Below the pieces are notes generated by a model. The model had not been told where the DNA came from and did no database searches. It worked only from the letters and a program-made list of their open reading frames with translations. A stretch of 64,000 nucleotides of DNA from Pseudomonas sp. LFM046 (GTDB taxonomy: Bacteria; Pseudomonadota; Gammaproteobacteria; Pseudomonadales; Pseudomonadaceae). The position numbers and the translations under genes were made by a program. Where the stretch lies: positions 5,602,678 through 5,666,677 of the forward strand of contig NZ_JYKO02000001.1 in NCBI RefSeq assembly GCF_000949385.2, given 5' to 3'. Positions 53,870 to 61,971 of the stretch are shown one piece after another (within the stretch, counting starts at the first letter, position 1; each line of letters begins with the position of its first letter).

Positions 53870-55021
53870 TCAATCGGGGACAGTCTCGGCATCGTCCTCG
53901 AACAGCTCGCGGCTCCAGGCCAGCCAGACGAATCCGGCGGCGCCAATGGCCATGATCAGCGGCAGGGCGTGACCGCTGATCCACTGGCTCGCGGCGCCGG
54001 TGAGCAGCGGCCCGATCAGGCAGCCAATACCCCAGAGCTGGGCGACATGGGCATTGGCCCGCACCAGTTCGTCGTCCCGATAACGCTCGCCGATCAGGAT
54101 CAGCGCCAGGGTGAAAAGCCCGCCGGCGCTGGCGCCGAACAGCACCCAGAGCGGCCAGATCAGCGGTGTGTGCAGCAACAGCGGCACGCCGAGACTGCTG
54201 AGCAGCAAGGTCAGGCCACAGGCGCGGAACAAGTTGCGCCGGGACATGCGGTCGGCCAGCCAGCCAATGGGCAATTGCAATGCGGCGTCGCCCACGACCA
54301 CCACGCTGGCCATCAGCAGGGCCACTTCCTGACTGAAGCCCTGACGCAATCCATAGATCGGCAGCAGGGTCAGCATCATGGCCTCGAAGGCGGCAAACAG
54401 CGCCACGGCCCAGGCAATGGTGGGCAGACGCGAGCAGAATGACCAGAGCCCGCGACCCGAGGCGCTGTGGGCATCGACGCTGGGCGCGCCGGTGCGACCC
54501 AGGAGCATCAGCGAACCACCCACCAACAGGCCGGTGCCGGTCCAGAAGCCGAGGTCATTACCGGTGCCCAGGGCACTCAACAGCAGCGGACCGGACAACT
54601 GGCTCAGGGCGTAACCCGTGCCATAGAGGGCCACCAGGCGGCCGCGCCACTCCTCCACCGCCAGTTGGTTGATCCAGCTTTCACCGAGGATGAACACCAC
54701 CGTCAGCGCGACGCCGATCAGCAGCCGCAGCACCAGCCAGATCGGGTAGACCTGCACCAACGCCAAAAGCGCCACCGACACCGCCCCCACCAACATGCAC
54801 AGCTGCATCGAGGCCGTGGTGCCCAGCCGCGCCGCCAGGCGCCCCGCCACGACGGCGCCCAGCAACACCCCCACTGCCGGAGTCGCCGCCATCACGCCAA
54901 TGGCGAAGCTGTCGTAGCCCCAGCTTTCCAGCCGCAGCGACACCAACGGCATGGTCACGCCCAGGGCGAGGCCGATGCTGATGACTGCGCCACAGACGGC
55001 GAAATAGGTTCCCCAACGCAT
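53870..55021 (-). CDS. MFS transporter, YcaD-like
   Basis: A 383-residue major facilitator with 12 predicted helices. N-terminal MRWGTYFAVCGAVISIGLALGV and the loop GRLAARLGTTASMQL (motif A-like) are followed by LRLLIGVALTVVFILGESWI, typical of the YcaD group; the second half contains WLADRMSRRNLFRACGLTL. The substrate is unknown. It may move a compound used by the neighbouring polyamine genes, but nothing in the sequence fixes this. The start at 55021 is the first ATG with family sequence. A terminator for the aldehyde dehydrogenase gene lies just upstream. Confidence 0.88.
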   Translation of the reverse strand: MRWGTYFAVCGAVISIGLALGVTMPLVSLRLESWGYDSFAIGVMAATPAVGVLLGAVVAGRLAARLGTTASMQLCMLVGAVSVALLALVQVYPIWLVLRLLIGVALTVVFILGESWINQLAVEEWRGRLVALYGTGYALSQLSGPLLLSALGTGNDLGFWTGTGLLVGGSLMLLGRTGAPSVDAHSASGRGLWSFCSRLPTIAWAVALFAAFEAMMLTLLPIYGLRQGFSQEVALLMASVVVVGDAALQLPIGWLADRMSRRNLFRACGLTLLLSSLGVPLLLHTPLIWPLWVLFGASAGGLFTLALILIGERYRDDELVRANAHVAQLWGIGCLIGPLLTGAASQWISGHALPLIMAIGAAGFVWLAWSRELFEDDAETVPD

Positions 55022-55055
55022 CGCCCATGTCCTCCCTTTCCGTGTGGGGCAAAGC

Positions 55056-55092
55056 AAAAAAGGCCGGGCTCCATAACTGGAAACCCGGCCGC
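55056..55092 (-). terminator. Terminator of the aldehyde dehydrogenase gene
   Basis: GGCCGGG (55062-55068) pairs with CCCGGCC (55084-55090), with an inner TCC/GGA extension. On the reverse strand TTTTTTGC follows. It lies 60 bases past the stop. Confidence 0.88.
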
Positions 55093-55149
55093 AGGCGTGG
55101 CTCGCAGAGCCGGCCCCTCGAACCGCGAGGGGCGGACCTCAATGTGGGA

Positions 55150-56643
55150 TCAGAGCTTGATCCAGGTGGACTTCAGCTCGGTGTACTTGTCGAACGCGTG
55201 CAGCGACTTGTCGCGGCCGTTGCCGGACTGCTTGAAGCCGCCGAAGGGCGCGGTCATGTCGCCGCCGTCGTACTGGTTGATCCAGACGCTGCCGGCACGC
55301 AGGGCCTTGCCGACCAGGTGGGCGCGGGACAGGTTGTTGGTCCAGACCGCAGCAGCCAGGCCGTAGATAGTGTCGTTGGCGATGGCGACGGCTTCTTCTT
55401 CGCTGTCGAAGGCGATGACCGAGAGCACCGGGCCAAAGATTTCTTCCTTGGCGATGCGCATGGCGTTGCTCACGCCGTCGAAGATGGTCGGCTCGACGTA
55501 GGTGCCGCCGGTTTCTTCCATCACGCGCTTGCCGCCGGCCACCAGTTTGGCGCCGTCGTCATGGCCGGCCTGGATGTAGGACAGCACGTTGTTCATCTGG
55601 GTAGTGTCCACCAGGGCGCCGACGTTGGTGGCCGGGTCCAGCGGGTTGCCCGGTTTCCAGGCCTTGATGGCCTCGACCACCATGGGCACGAATTTTTCCT
55701 TGATGGAGCGCTCTACCAACAGGCGCGAACCGGCGGTGCAGACTTCGCCCTGGTTGAAGGCGATGGCGCCGGCAGCGGCTTCGGCAGCAGCCTGCAGGTC
55801 CGGGGCGTCGGCGAACACGATGTTCGGGCTCTTGCCACCGGCTTCCAGCCAGACGCGCTTCATGTTGGATTCGCCAGCGTAGACCATCAATTGCTTGGCG
55901 ATCTTGGTGGAACCGGTGAACACCAGGGTGTCCACGTCCATGTGCAGGGCCAGGGCCTTGCCCACGGTGTGGCCAAAGCCCGGCAGCACGTTGAACACGC
56001 CAGCCGGGATGCCGGCCTCGATGGCCAGTTGGGCGATGCGGATACCGGTCAGCGGCGACTTTTCAGACGGCTTGAGGACGATGGAGTTGCCGGTGGACAG
56101 CGCCGGGCCGAGCTTCCAGCAGGTCATCAGCAGGGGGAAATTCCACGGCACGATGGCGGCGACTACGCCCACCGGCTCGCGGGTCACCAGGCCCAGTTCG
56201 TTGTGCGGGGTGGCGGCGACTTCGTCGTAAATCTTGTCGATGGCCTCACCGCTCCAGCGGATGGCGCGGGACGCGGACGGCACGTCGACGCTCAGCGAGT
56301 CGCTGATCGGCTTGCCCATGTCCAGGGTTTCCAGCAGGGCGAGCTCTTCGGCGTGGGCATCGATCAGGTTGGCGAAGCGAATCATCACTTCCTTGCGCTT
56401 GACCGGAGCCATGCGCGACCAGACGCCAGACTCGAACGTGGCGCGGGCATCTTTCACGGCCAGCTCGGCGTCGGCCAGGTCACAGCTGGCAACCTTGCCC
56501 AGCAGGCGGCCGTCGATCGGGCTGATGCAGTCGAAGGTCTCGCCGGAAACGGAACCGGTGTACTCGCCATGGATGAAGGCGCGGGTCTCGATCTGCACGG
56601 ACTTGGCGCGCTGTTCCCAATCTGCTCGGGTCAGGGTGGTCAT
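55150..56643 (-). CDS. pauC: NAD(P)-dependent aldehyde dehydrogenase, PauC/PuuC-like
   Basis: A 497-residue aldehyde dehydrogenase. The nucleophile is Cys302 in NQGEVCTAGSRLLVE and the general base Glu is near residue 268 in VWLEAGGKSPNIVF; PWNFPLLMTCWKLGPALSTG lies in the cofactor site. It matches PA5312, which is kauB/pauC, oxidising gamma-glutamyl-aminobutyraldehyde and 4-guanidinobutyraldehyde in P. aeruginosa. The start at 56643 has AGGAAAGC close upstream. It is divergent from the aminotransferase gene; the two share 229 bases with two palindromes. So the two oxidative steps are likely co-regulated. Confidence 0.9.
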   Translation of the reverse strand: MTTLTRADWEQRAKSVQIETRAFIHGEYTGSVSGETFDCISPIDGRLLGKVASCDLADAELAVKDARATFESGVWSRMAPVKRKEVMIRFANLIDAHAEELALLETLDMGKPISDSLSVDVPSASRAIRWSGEAIDKIYDEVAATPHNELGLVTREPVGVVAAIVPWNFPLLMTCWKLGPALSTGNSIVLKPSEKSPLTGIRIAQLAIEAGIPAGVFNVLPGFGHTVGKALALHMDVDTLVFTGSTKIAKQLMVYAGESNMKRVWLEAGGKSPNIVFADAPDLQAAAEAAAGAIAFNQGEVCTAGSRLLVERSIKEKFVPMVVEAIKAWKPGNPLDPATNVGALVDTTQMNNVLSYIQAGHDDGAKLVAGGKRVMEETGGTYVEPTIFDGVSNAMRIAKEEIFGPVLSVIAFDSEEEAVAIANDTIYGLAAAVWTNNLSRAHLVGKALRAGSVWINQYDGGDMTAPFGGFKQSGNGRDKSLHAFDKYTELKSTWIKL

Positions 56644-56769
56644 TGGAGCTTTCCTCTTATTAGAAGAGTGCCGCCAGCTCAGGCATGCACTGTCAAAAAT
56701 TCTGCAAGGCCGACCTATGAATGGCCATCCTCGCAACCCTAAACCAGACGGGCTAGCCTTTTCAATATA

Positions 56770-56824
56770 TTTGACAGATTTCCGTCAAACGCCCTTGTCA
56801 TGTTCAATTTATTAAACATAGACT
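56770..56824 (+). promoter_or_regulatory. Divergent control region with two palindromes, aldehyde dehydrogenase/aminotransferase
   Basis: TTTGACAGA (56770-56778) faces TCCGTCAAA (56781-56789), eight of nine pairs. Downstream, TTGTCA (56795-56800) and TAGACT (56819-56824) make a plausible promoter with an 18-base spacer. This spacer is itself a near-palindrome, TGTTCAATTTATTAAACA. Both look like operators for a local regulator. Confidence 0.6.
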
Positions 56825-56872
56825 GCGCCAAAATCACTACAACACCTCACCTTGCCTCTTTGGGTGGTCACA

Positions 56873-58213
56873 ATGACAAACGCCAATGCGCCGCAACCGG
56901 GCAGAATATCCAACAGTCTTGACGATTTTTGGATGCCCTTTACCGCCAACCGCCAGTTCAAGGCCAAGCCGCGACTGCTGGAAAGCGCCGAAGGGATGTA
57001 CTTCACCAGCACCGACGGTCGCCAGGTCCTCGACGGTACCGCTGGCCTCTGGTGCTGCAACGCCGGCCACGGTCGCCGCGAGATCACCGAGGCAGTGAGC
57101 CGTCAGATCGCGAAGCTGGACTTCGCCCCCACCTTCCAGATGGGCCACCCGCTGCCCTTCGAACTGGCCGAGCGCCTGGCCGATGTGGCCCCCAAGGGCC
57201 TGAACAAGGTGTTCTTCACCAACTCCGGCTCTGAATCGGCGGACACCGCCCTGAAGATCGCCCTCGCCTTCCAGCGCGCCATCGGCCAAGGCACCCGCAC
57301 CCGCCTGATCGGCCGCGAACTGGGCTACCACGGCGTGGGCTTCGGCGGCATTTCGGTGGGTGGCATGGTCAACAACCGCAAGGCCTTCCCCGCCTTGCTG
57401 CCGAATGTGGATCACCTGCCGCACACGCTGGATATCCAGCGCAACGCCTTCAGCCGTGGTCTGCCGGAGTTCGGCATCGAGAAAGCCGACGAGCTGGAGC
57501 GCCTGGTCACCCTGCACGGCGCGGAGAACATTGCCGCCGTGATCGTCGAGCCCATGTCCGGTTCGGCCGGCGTGATCCTGCCGCCGGTGGGCTACCTGCA
57601 GCGCCTGCGGGACATCACCCGCAAGCACGGCATCCTGCTGATCTTCGACGAGGTGATCACCGGTTTCGGCCGCGTCGGCGAAGCCTTCGCCGCCCAGCGC
57701 TGGGGCGTCACCCCGGATATCATTACTTGTGCCAAGGGCCTGACAAACGGCGCCATTCCCATGGGCGCGGTGTTCGTCGCCGAAGAGATCTACCAGGCCT
57801 TCATGCAGGGCCCGGAAAGCGCCATCGAGTTCTTCCACGGTTATACCTATTCCGGTCACCCGGTGGCGTGCGCCGCTGCGCTGGCGACCCTTGACATCTA
57901 CCAGGGCGAGCGCCTGTTCGAGCGCACCATCGAGCTGGAAAGCCACTGGCAAGACGCCCTGCTCAGCCTGCGCGACCTGCCCAATGTGATCGACATCCGC
58001 GCAGTGGGCCTGGTGGGCGGCGTGCAACTGGCACCCAGTGCCGAAGGCGTGGGCAAGCGCGGCTTCCAGGTCTTCGAACAATGCTTCCACGACGGCGTGA
58101 TGGTCCGCGTCACCGGCGACACCATCGCCATGTCGCCGCCGCTGATCGTGGAGAAGGAACAGATCGACATTCTCGTCGGCACGCTCGCCGACTCCATCCG
58201 CAAGGCCGCCTGA
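56873..58213 (+). CDS. Omega-amino acid-pyruvate aminotransferase family protein
   Basis: A 446-residue class III PLP aminotransferase. The PLP Lys is near residue 288 in CAKGLTNGAIPMGAVFV; the DEVITGFGRVG stretch holds the Asp contacting the PLP ring. The N-terminal DDFWMPFTANRQFKAKPRLL and NSGSESADTALKIALAFQR match the beta-alanine:pyruvate transaminases of Pseudomonas. The position matches PA5313 (gabT2). Substrates may be beta-alanine, 4-aminobutyrate or polyamine-derived. The ATG at 56873 is preferred over a TTG seven codons upstream. It is followed by a cupin gene after 14 bases. Confidence 0.9.
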   Translation: MTNANAPQPGRISNSLDDFWMPFTANRQFKAKPRLLESAEGMYFTSTDGRQVLDGTAGLWCCNAGHGRREITEAVSRQIAKLDFAPTFQMGHPLPFELAERLADVAPKGLNKVFFTNSGSESADTALKIALAFQRAIGQGTRTRLIGRELGYHGVGFGGISVGGMVNNRKAFPALLPNVDHLPHTLDIQRNAFSRGLPEFGIEKADELERLVTLHGAENIAAVIVEPMSGSAGVILPPVGYLQRLRDITRKHGILLIFDEVITGFGRVGEAFAAQRWGVTPDIITCAKGLTNGAIPMGAVFVAEEIYQAFMQGPESAIEFFHGYTYSGHPVACAAALATLDIYQGERLFERTIELESHWQDALLSLRDLPNVIDIRAVGLVGGVQLAPSAEGVGKRGFQVFEQCFHDGVMVRVTGDTIAMSPPLIVEKEQIDILVGTLADSIRKAA

Positions 58214-58227
58214 ACAGGGACCGCACC

Positions 58228-58593
58228 ATGAACATCCAGCAGATCGTCGACTTCGCCCAGGCCACCACAGCCCCGGAACATTACCGCCCGGCGCCCGAGA
58301 AGATCCTCAAGGGCGATCCCGAGCAGAGCGTTCGCAACCATTACGGCAGCCCCTGCGGGCAGTTCAACGTGGGCATCTGGGAAGGTGCGGTGGGCCACTG
58401 GACGGTGAGCTACACCGAGCACGAGTACTGCGAGATTCTCCAGGGCGTATCGGTGATTCGCGACCAGGACGGCAACGCCAAGACCGTCCGCGTCGGCGAC
58501 CGCTTCGTGATTCCCGCCGGCTTCTCCGGCACCTGGGAAGTGCTGGAACCCTGCCGCAAGGTCTACGTCATCTTTGAACAGGCCGCCCGCTGA
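58228..58593 (+). CDS. Cupin domain protein downstream of the aminotransferase
   Basis: A 121-residue protein of the DUF861-type cupin fold: GIWEGAVGHWTVSYTEHEYCEILQGVSVIRDQDGN and then KTVRVGDRFVIPAGFSGTWEVLEPCRKVYVI. A small-molecule or metal-binding site is suggested by the His-x-Glu-Tyr-Cys-Glu stretch, but not the full three-His set. It lies 14 bases after the aminotransferase gene and ends at a strong terminator, so it is in the same transcript. Function is unknown; it may help handle the transaminase product. The start at 58228 has AGGGACC upstream. Confidence 0.85.
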   Translation: MNIQQIVDFAQATTAPEHYRPAPEKILKGDPEQSVRNHYGSPCGQFNVGIWEGAVGHWTVSYTEHEYCEILQGVSVIRDQDGNAKTVRVGDRFVIPAGFSGTWEVLEPCRKVYVIFEQAAR

Positions 58594-58624
58594 GCCTGTT
58601 CGTCTCCCATGCTTGTCACCCTTC

Positions 58625-58649
58625 AGCCCGCCTCTGGCGGGTTTTTTTA
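58625..58649 (+). terminator. Terminator of the aminotransferase-cupin transcript
   Basis: CCCGCC (58627-58632), loop TCT, GGCGGG (58636-58641), then TTTTTTT (58642-58648). It lies 34 bases past the cupin stop. Confidence 0.92.
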
Positions 58650-58670
58650 TGGGTGCAGCGAAAGGTCCCG

Positions 58671-58749
58671 CAGGATGGGGCGGGCGGCGCTCCCCGAGCG
58701 GAGCCCGTGCGAGGATCGATGGGTATCGCAAGCTCCACCCATCCTACGG
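58671..58749. repeat. Dispersed palindromic repeat with diverged left arm
   Basis: CAGGATGGGGCGGGC at the left end and CTCCACCCATCCTACGG at the right end (58733-58749) resemble the other copies. ATGGGTATCGC lies between. It lies between the cupin gene and rpmG. Confidence 0.75.
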
Positions 58750-58782
58750 TTCCGCCACGGGGCTCAAGGCAAATCGCAGGCA

Positions 58783-58812
58783 TGAAAAAGCCCGCACTGG
58801 GCGGGCTTCTTC
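58783..58812 (-). terminator. Terminator of rpmB-rpmG
   Basis: AAGCCCGC (58788-58795) pairs with GCGGGCTT (58801-58808). On the reverse strand the stem is followed by TTTTTCATGCC. Confidence 0.85.
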
Positions 58813-58828
58813 GCAAGGGCCGGATCAA

Positions 58829-58984
58829 TTACTTGATCTTGGCTTCCTTGTAGATCACGTGCTTGCGCACAACCGGATCGAATTTCTTGATCTCGATCTT
58901 GTCGGGAGTGGTGCGCTTGTTCTTGTCGGTGGTGTAGAAGTGGCCGGTACCGGCACTGGACACCAGACGGATCAGTTCACGCAT
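58829..58984 (-). CDS. rpmG: Large ribosomal subunit protein bL33
   Basis: A 51-residue protein translated from the ATG at 58984, [20 protein letters not shown], then [17 protein letters not shown] and ending in YKEAKIK. This is the Cys-free form of bL33. It is ten bases after rpmB, which is the universal order. A ribosome-binding site AAGGAGC stands six to twelve bases upstream. Confidence 0.97.
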   Translation of the reverse strand: MRELIRLVSSAGTGHFYTTDKNKRTTPDKIEIKKFDPVVRKHVIYKEAKIK

Positions 58985-58994
58985 GATTAGCTCC

Positions 58995-59231
58995 TTAAAC
59001 CTTTTCGCCGCGAGCGCGCAGTTCAGACAGAACTACGTCGATGCCGCGCTTGTCGATGATACGCATGCCCTTGGCGGAAACGCGCAGACGCACAAAGCGC
59101 TTCTCGGACTCGACCCAGAAGCGATGGTGCTGCAGGTTCGGCAGGAAACGACGACGGGTTTTGTTGTTTGCGTGGGAAATGTTGTTCCCAGTAGCCGGAC
59201 CCTTACCGGTTACTTGACAGACTCTCGACAT
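58995..59231 (-). CDS. rpmB: Large ribosomal subunit protein bL28
   Basis: A 78-residue protein, [20 protein letters not shown], with [20 protein letters not shown] and [20 protein letters not shown]. Standard bL28. It is in one transcript with rpmG. A strong promoter lies about 150 bases upstream at 59378-59406 on the reverse strand, leaving a long leader that could be regulatory. Confidence 0.98.
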   Translation of the reverse strand: MSRVCQVTGKGPATGNNISHANNKTRRRFLPNLQHHRFWVESEKRFVRLRVSAKGMRIIDKRGIDVVLSELRARGEKV

Positions 59232-59588
59232 ACCTCAGCCCTCTAAACCACATGCCCAACCCGGCATGGGTTGGCCGCTTGAACTCTCAGATATTGGGCG
59301 CTGAACGCCCGTCTCGTCAGGGTCTTACCGGCCGCACAATGACTGCGAAAGACCGGGCCCCCAGAAAAGAGCGCTGCTTTATATCAGAAAGACCCTAGTG
59401 CAGCAAGGGCGGGAGCGATTTACCCACAGGCCCGCCCACCCCGCGATTGTACCCGCACCGGCGCTGCAAGGCCGCCCGAGCACAGCGACCGCTCGTCGCC
59501 CGCCGCGCATTGTTCGGCGACCGGGCTTGGTCTAGGGTAAGGCCTCTGGGCCACCACGGGCCCGTTCGCCATTGCAAAGGAGCCTGCC
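59232..59588. other. Non-coding interval between rpmB and the peptide-binding protein gene
   Basis: It holds the rpmB promoter and an untranslated leader of about 140 bases. The region 59290-59320 has CTGAACGCC and nearby short inverted arms but no clear known leader structure. No small gene is supported. The remainder (59407-59588) is the upstream part of the peptide-binding protein gene. Confidence 0.6.
59378..59406 (-). promoter_or_regulatory. Strong sigma-70 promoter of rpmB-rpmG
   Basis: On the reverse strand TTGCTG (59406-59401), a 17-base spacer and TATAAA (59383-59378). Both boxes have at least four consensus bases and the spacing is optimal. Confidence 0.75.
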
Positions 59589-61163
59589 ATGCGTTTTGCC
59601 GTCCTCCCGCTGCTGTTTGCCCCGCTGCTCGCCCAGGCCGCGACCCTAAGCGTCTGCACCGAGGCCAGCCCCGAGGGCTTCGACGTCGTGCAGTACAACT
59701 CCCTGACCACCACCAACGCGTCGGCCGACGTGCTGATGAACCGCCTGGTGGAGTTCGACGCCCAGCAGGGCAAGCTGGTGCCCGGCCTGGCCGAGCGCTG
59801 GGAGGTCTCCCCCGACGGCCTGACCTACAGCTTCCACCTGCGCAAGGGCGTGGCCTTCCACAGCACCGACTATTTCAAGCCGAGCCGCGCGCTGAACGCC
59901 GAGGACGTGGTTTTCAGCTTCCAGCGCATGCTCGATCCGGCCAATCCCTGGCACAAGGTCGCCCAGAGCGGCTTCCCCCACGCTCAATCCATGCAGTTGC
60001 CGGCACTGATCAAGAGCATCGACCGCGTCGACGACCAGCAGGTCCGCTTCACCCTGAACAAGCCCGACGCCACCTTCCTCGCCACCCTCAGCATGGGCTT
60101 CGCTTCTATCTATTCCGCCGAGTACGCCGAGCAACTGATGAAGGCCGGCACACCGGAAAAACTCAACGCGCAGCCCATCGGCTCCGGCCCCTTCGTGTTC
60201 CGGCGTTTCCAGAAGGACGCCACGGTCCGTTACGCCGCCAATCCGGACTACTTCGCCGGCAAGCCCGCAGTGGACGGCCTGGTCTTCGCCATCACCCCCG
60301 ACGCCAACGTGCGCCTGCAGAAGCTGCGCCGCGGCGAATGCCAGATTGCCCTGTCGCCCAAACCGCTGGACGTGAAGTCCGCCGCTGGCGACAAGGACAT
60401 CAAGGTGATCGAGACGCCGGCCTTCATGACCGCCTTCGTCGGCATCAACAGCCAGCACCCGCCGCTGGACAAACCCCAGGTGCGCCAGGCCATCAACCTT
60501 GCCTTCGACAAGGCGAGCTACCTGAAGGCGGTGTTCGAAGGCAGCGCCAGCGCCGCCGACGGCCCCTATCCGCCGAACACCTGGAGCTACGCCAAGGACA
60601 TCCCCGCCTACTCCCATGACCCGCAGAAGGCCAAGGCACTGCTGACCGAGGCCGGCCTCGCGGACGGCTTCAAGACCACCATCTGGACCCGCCCCTCAGG
60701 CAGCCTGCTCAACCCCAACCCCAGCCTTGGCGCCCAGCTGCTCCAGGCGGACTTGGCGAAAGTGGGCATCCAGGCCGAAATCCGCGTGATCGAATGGGGC
60801 GAGCTGATTCGCCGTGCCAAGGCCGGTGAGCACGACCTGCTGTTCATGGGCTGGGCCGGCGACAACGGCGACCCGGACAACTTCCTCACCCCGCAGTTTT
60901 CCTGCGCCTCCGTGCAATCGGGCCTCAACTTCGCCCGCTACTGCAACGCCGAGTTGGACAAGCTGATCGCCGACGGCAAGACCCGGGCCGACACGGCCGA
61001 GCGCACCACCCTCTATGAAAAGGCCCAGCGGATCATCCGCGAACAGGCCCTCTGGCTGCCCCTCGCCCACCCCACCGCCTTCGCCCTGACCCGGACCAAT
61101 GTCGAGGGCTACCAGGTGAGCCCCTTCGGCCGGCAGGACTTCTCGCGGGTGAAGCTGGACTAG
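59589..61163 (+). CDS. Periplasmic dipeptide-type ABC transporter substrate-binding protein
   Basis: A 524-residue family 5 solute-binding protein (DppA/OppA-like). The signal peptide is [17 protein letters not shown], cleavage before ATLSVC. The core has [56 protein letters not shown] and [20 protein letters not shown]. It matches PA5317, one of several DppA paralogues in P. aeruginosa. No permease or ATPase gene is next to it, so it probably serves a transporter encoded elsewhere, such as DppBCDF. Its stop overlaps the stop of radC by four bases. Confidence 0.93.
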   Translation: MRFAVLPLLFAPLLAQAATLSVCTEASPEGFDVVQYNSLTTTNASADVLMNRLVEFDAQQGKLVPGLAERWEVSPDGLTYSFHLRKGVAFHSTDYFKPSRALNAEDVVFSFQRMLDPANPWHKVAQSGFPHAQSMQLPALIKSIDRVDDQQVRFTLNKPDATFLATLSMGFASIYSAEYAEQLMKAGTPEKLNAQPIGSGPFVFRRFQKDATVRYAANPDYFAGKPAVDGLVFAITPDANVRLQKLRRGECQIALSPKPLDVKSAAGDKDIKVIETPAFMTAFVGINSQHPPLDKPQVRQAINLAFDKASYLKAVFEGSASAADGPYPPNTWSYAKDIPAYSHDPQKAKALLTEAGLADGFKTTIWTRPSGSLLNPNPSLGAQLLQADLAKVGIQAEIRVIEWGELIRRAKAGEHDLLFMGWAGDNGDPDNFLTPQFSCASVQSGLNFARYCNAELDKLIADGKTRADTAERTTLYEKAQRIIREQALWLPLAHPTAFALTRTNVEGYQVSPFGRQDFSRVKLD

Positions 61164-61834
61164 ACCCAGCCAAATTCCGCCATGGACAGCGGCTCGCCAT
61201 CGCCCACGATGAAGTGATCCAGCACTCGCACATCGATCAGCGCCAGCGCCTCCTTCAGGCGCTGGGTCAGCTGGCGATCCGCCGCGCTGGGCTCGGAATT
61301 GCCCGAGGGGTGGTTGTGGCTGAGGATGATGGCGGCCGCGTTGTGGGCCAGCGCCCGCTTGACCACCTGGCGCGGATAGACGCTGGCACCGTCGATGGTG
61401 CCCTGGAAAAGCACCTCGAAAGCCAGCACCCGGTGCTTGGAGTCGAGGAACAGGCAGGCGAATTGTTCGTGATGGGAATGGCGCAGCTGCGCTTTCAGAA
61501 AATCCCGCACCGCCTGAGGGCTTTCCAACGCGGAGTCGCGGCGCAGTCCTTCAGCCAGGTGACGGCGGGCCATCTCCAGCACCGCCTGCAACTGGGCGTA
61601 CTTGGCCGGCCCCAGCCCCAGGTGCTGGCTGAACTCATTCAATTCGGCCTCCAGCAGCGCGCGCAGGCTACCGAAGTCGTTGAGCAGGTGACGGGCGAGG
61701 TCCACGGCGCTGCGGCCGGCGACCCCGGTGCGAAGGAAGATGGCGAGGAGCTCGGCGTCACTCAGGGCCGCCGCGCCCAGTTCAAGAAGCTTCTCCCGCG
61801 GGCGTTCCGCCGCGGGCCAATTGCGGATGCTCAT
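61160..61834 (-). CDS. radC: DNA repair protein RadC (JAMM family)
   Basis: A 224-residue protein with the N-terminal helix-hairpin-helix part ([20 protein letters not shown] and [19 protein letters not shown]) and the C-terminal JAMM metalloprotease-like domain. The metal site is the pattern in [19 protein letters not shown] (about 170-190) with upstream Glu in [10 protein letters not shown]. The function is uncertain; a link to DNA repair is old and disputed. The ATG at 61834 is used, with a GTG one codon upstream. It is divergent from coaBC. Confidence 0.95.
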   Translation of the reverse strand: MSIRNWPAAERPREKLLELGAAALSDAELLAIFLRTGVAGRSAVDLARHLLNDFGSLRALLEAELNEFSQHLGLGPAKYAQLQAVLEMARRHLAEGLRRDSALESPQAVRDFLKAQLRHSHHEQFACLFLDSKHRVLAFEVLFQGTIDGASVYPRQVVKRALAHNAAAIILSHNHPSGNSEPSAADRQLTQRLKEALALIDVRVLDHFIVGDGEPLSMAEFGWV

Positions 61835-61971
61835 CACACCTCCATGGTTGAGCGGCGCCGCTGTTCCAGTGCGGGCGCTGTGCTATCTTAACCCACCTTT
61901 TTTGCGCGGCGATCGGCCTGGGGAGGCGCCTTCGCCGCAGCGCATCGTCAACCTCCATAAAAGGCAGGCCT

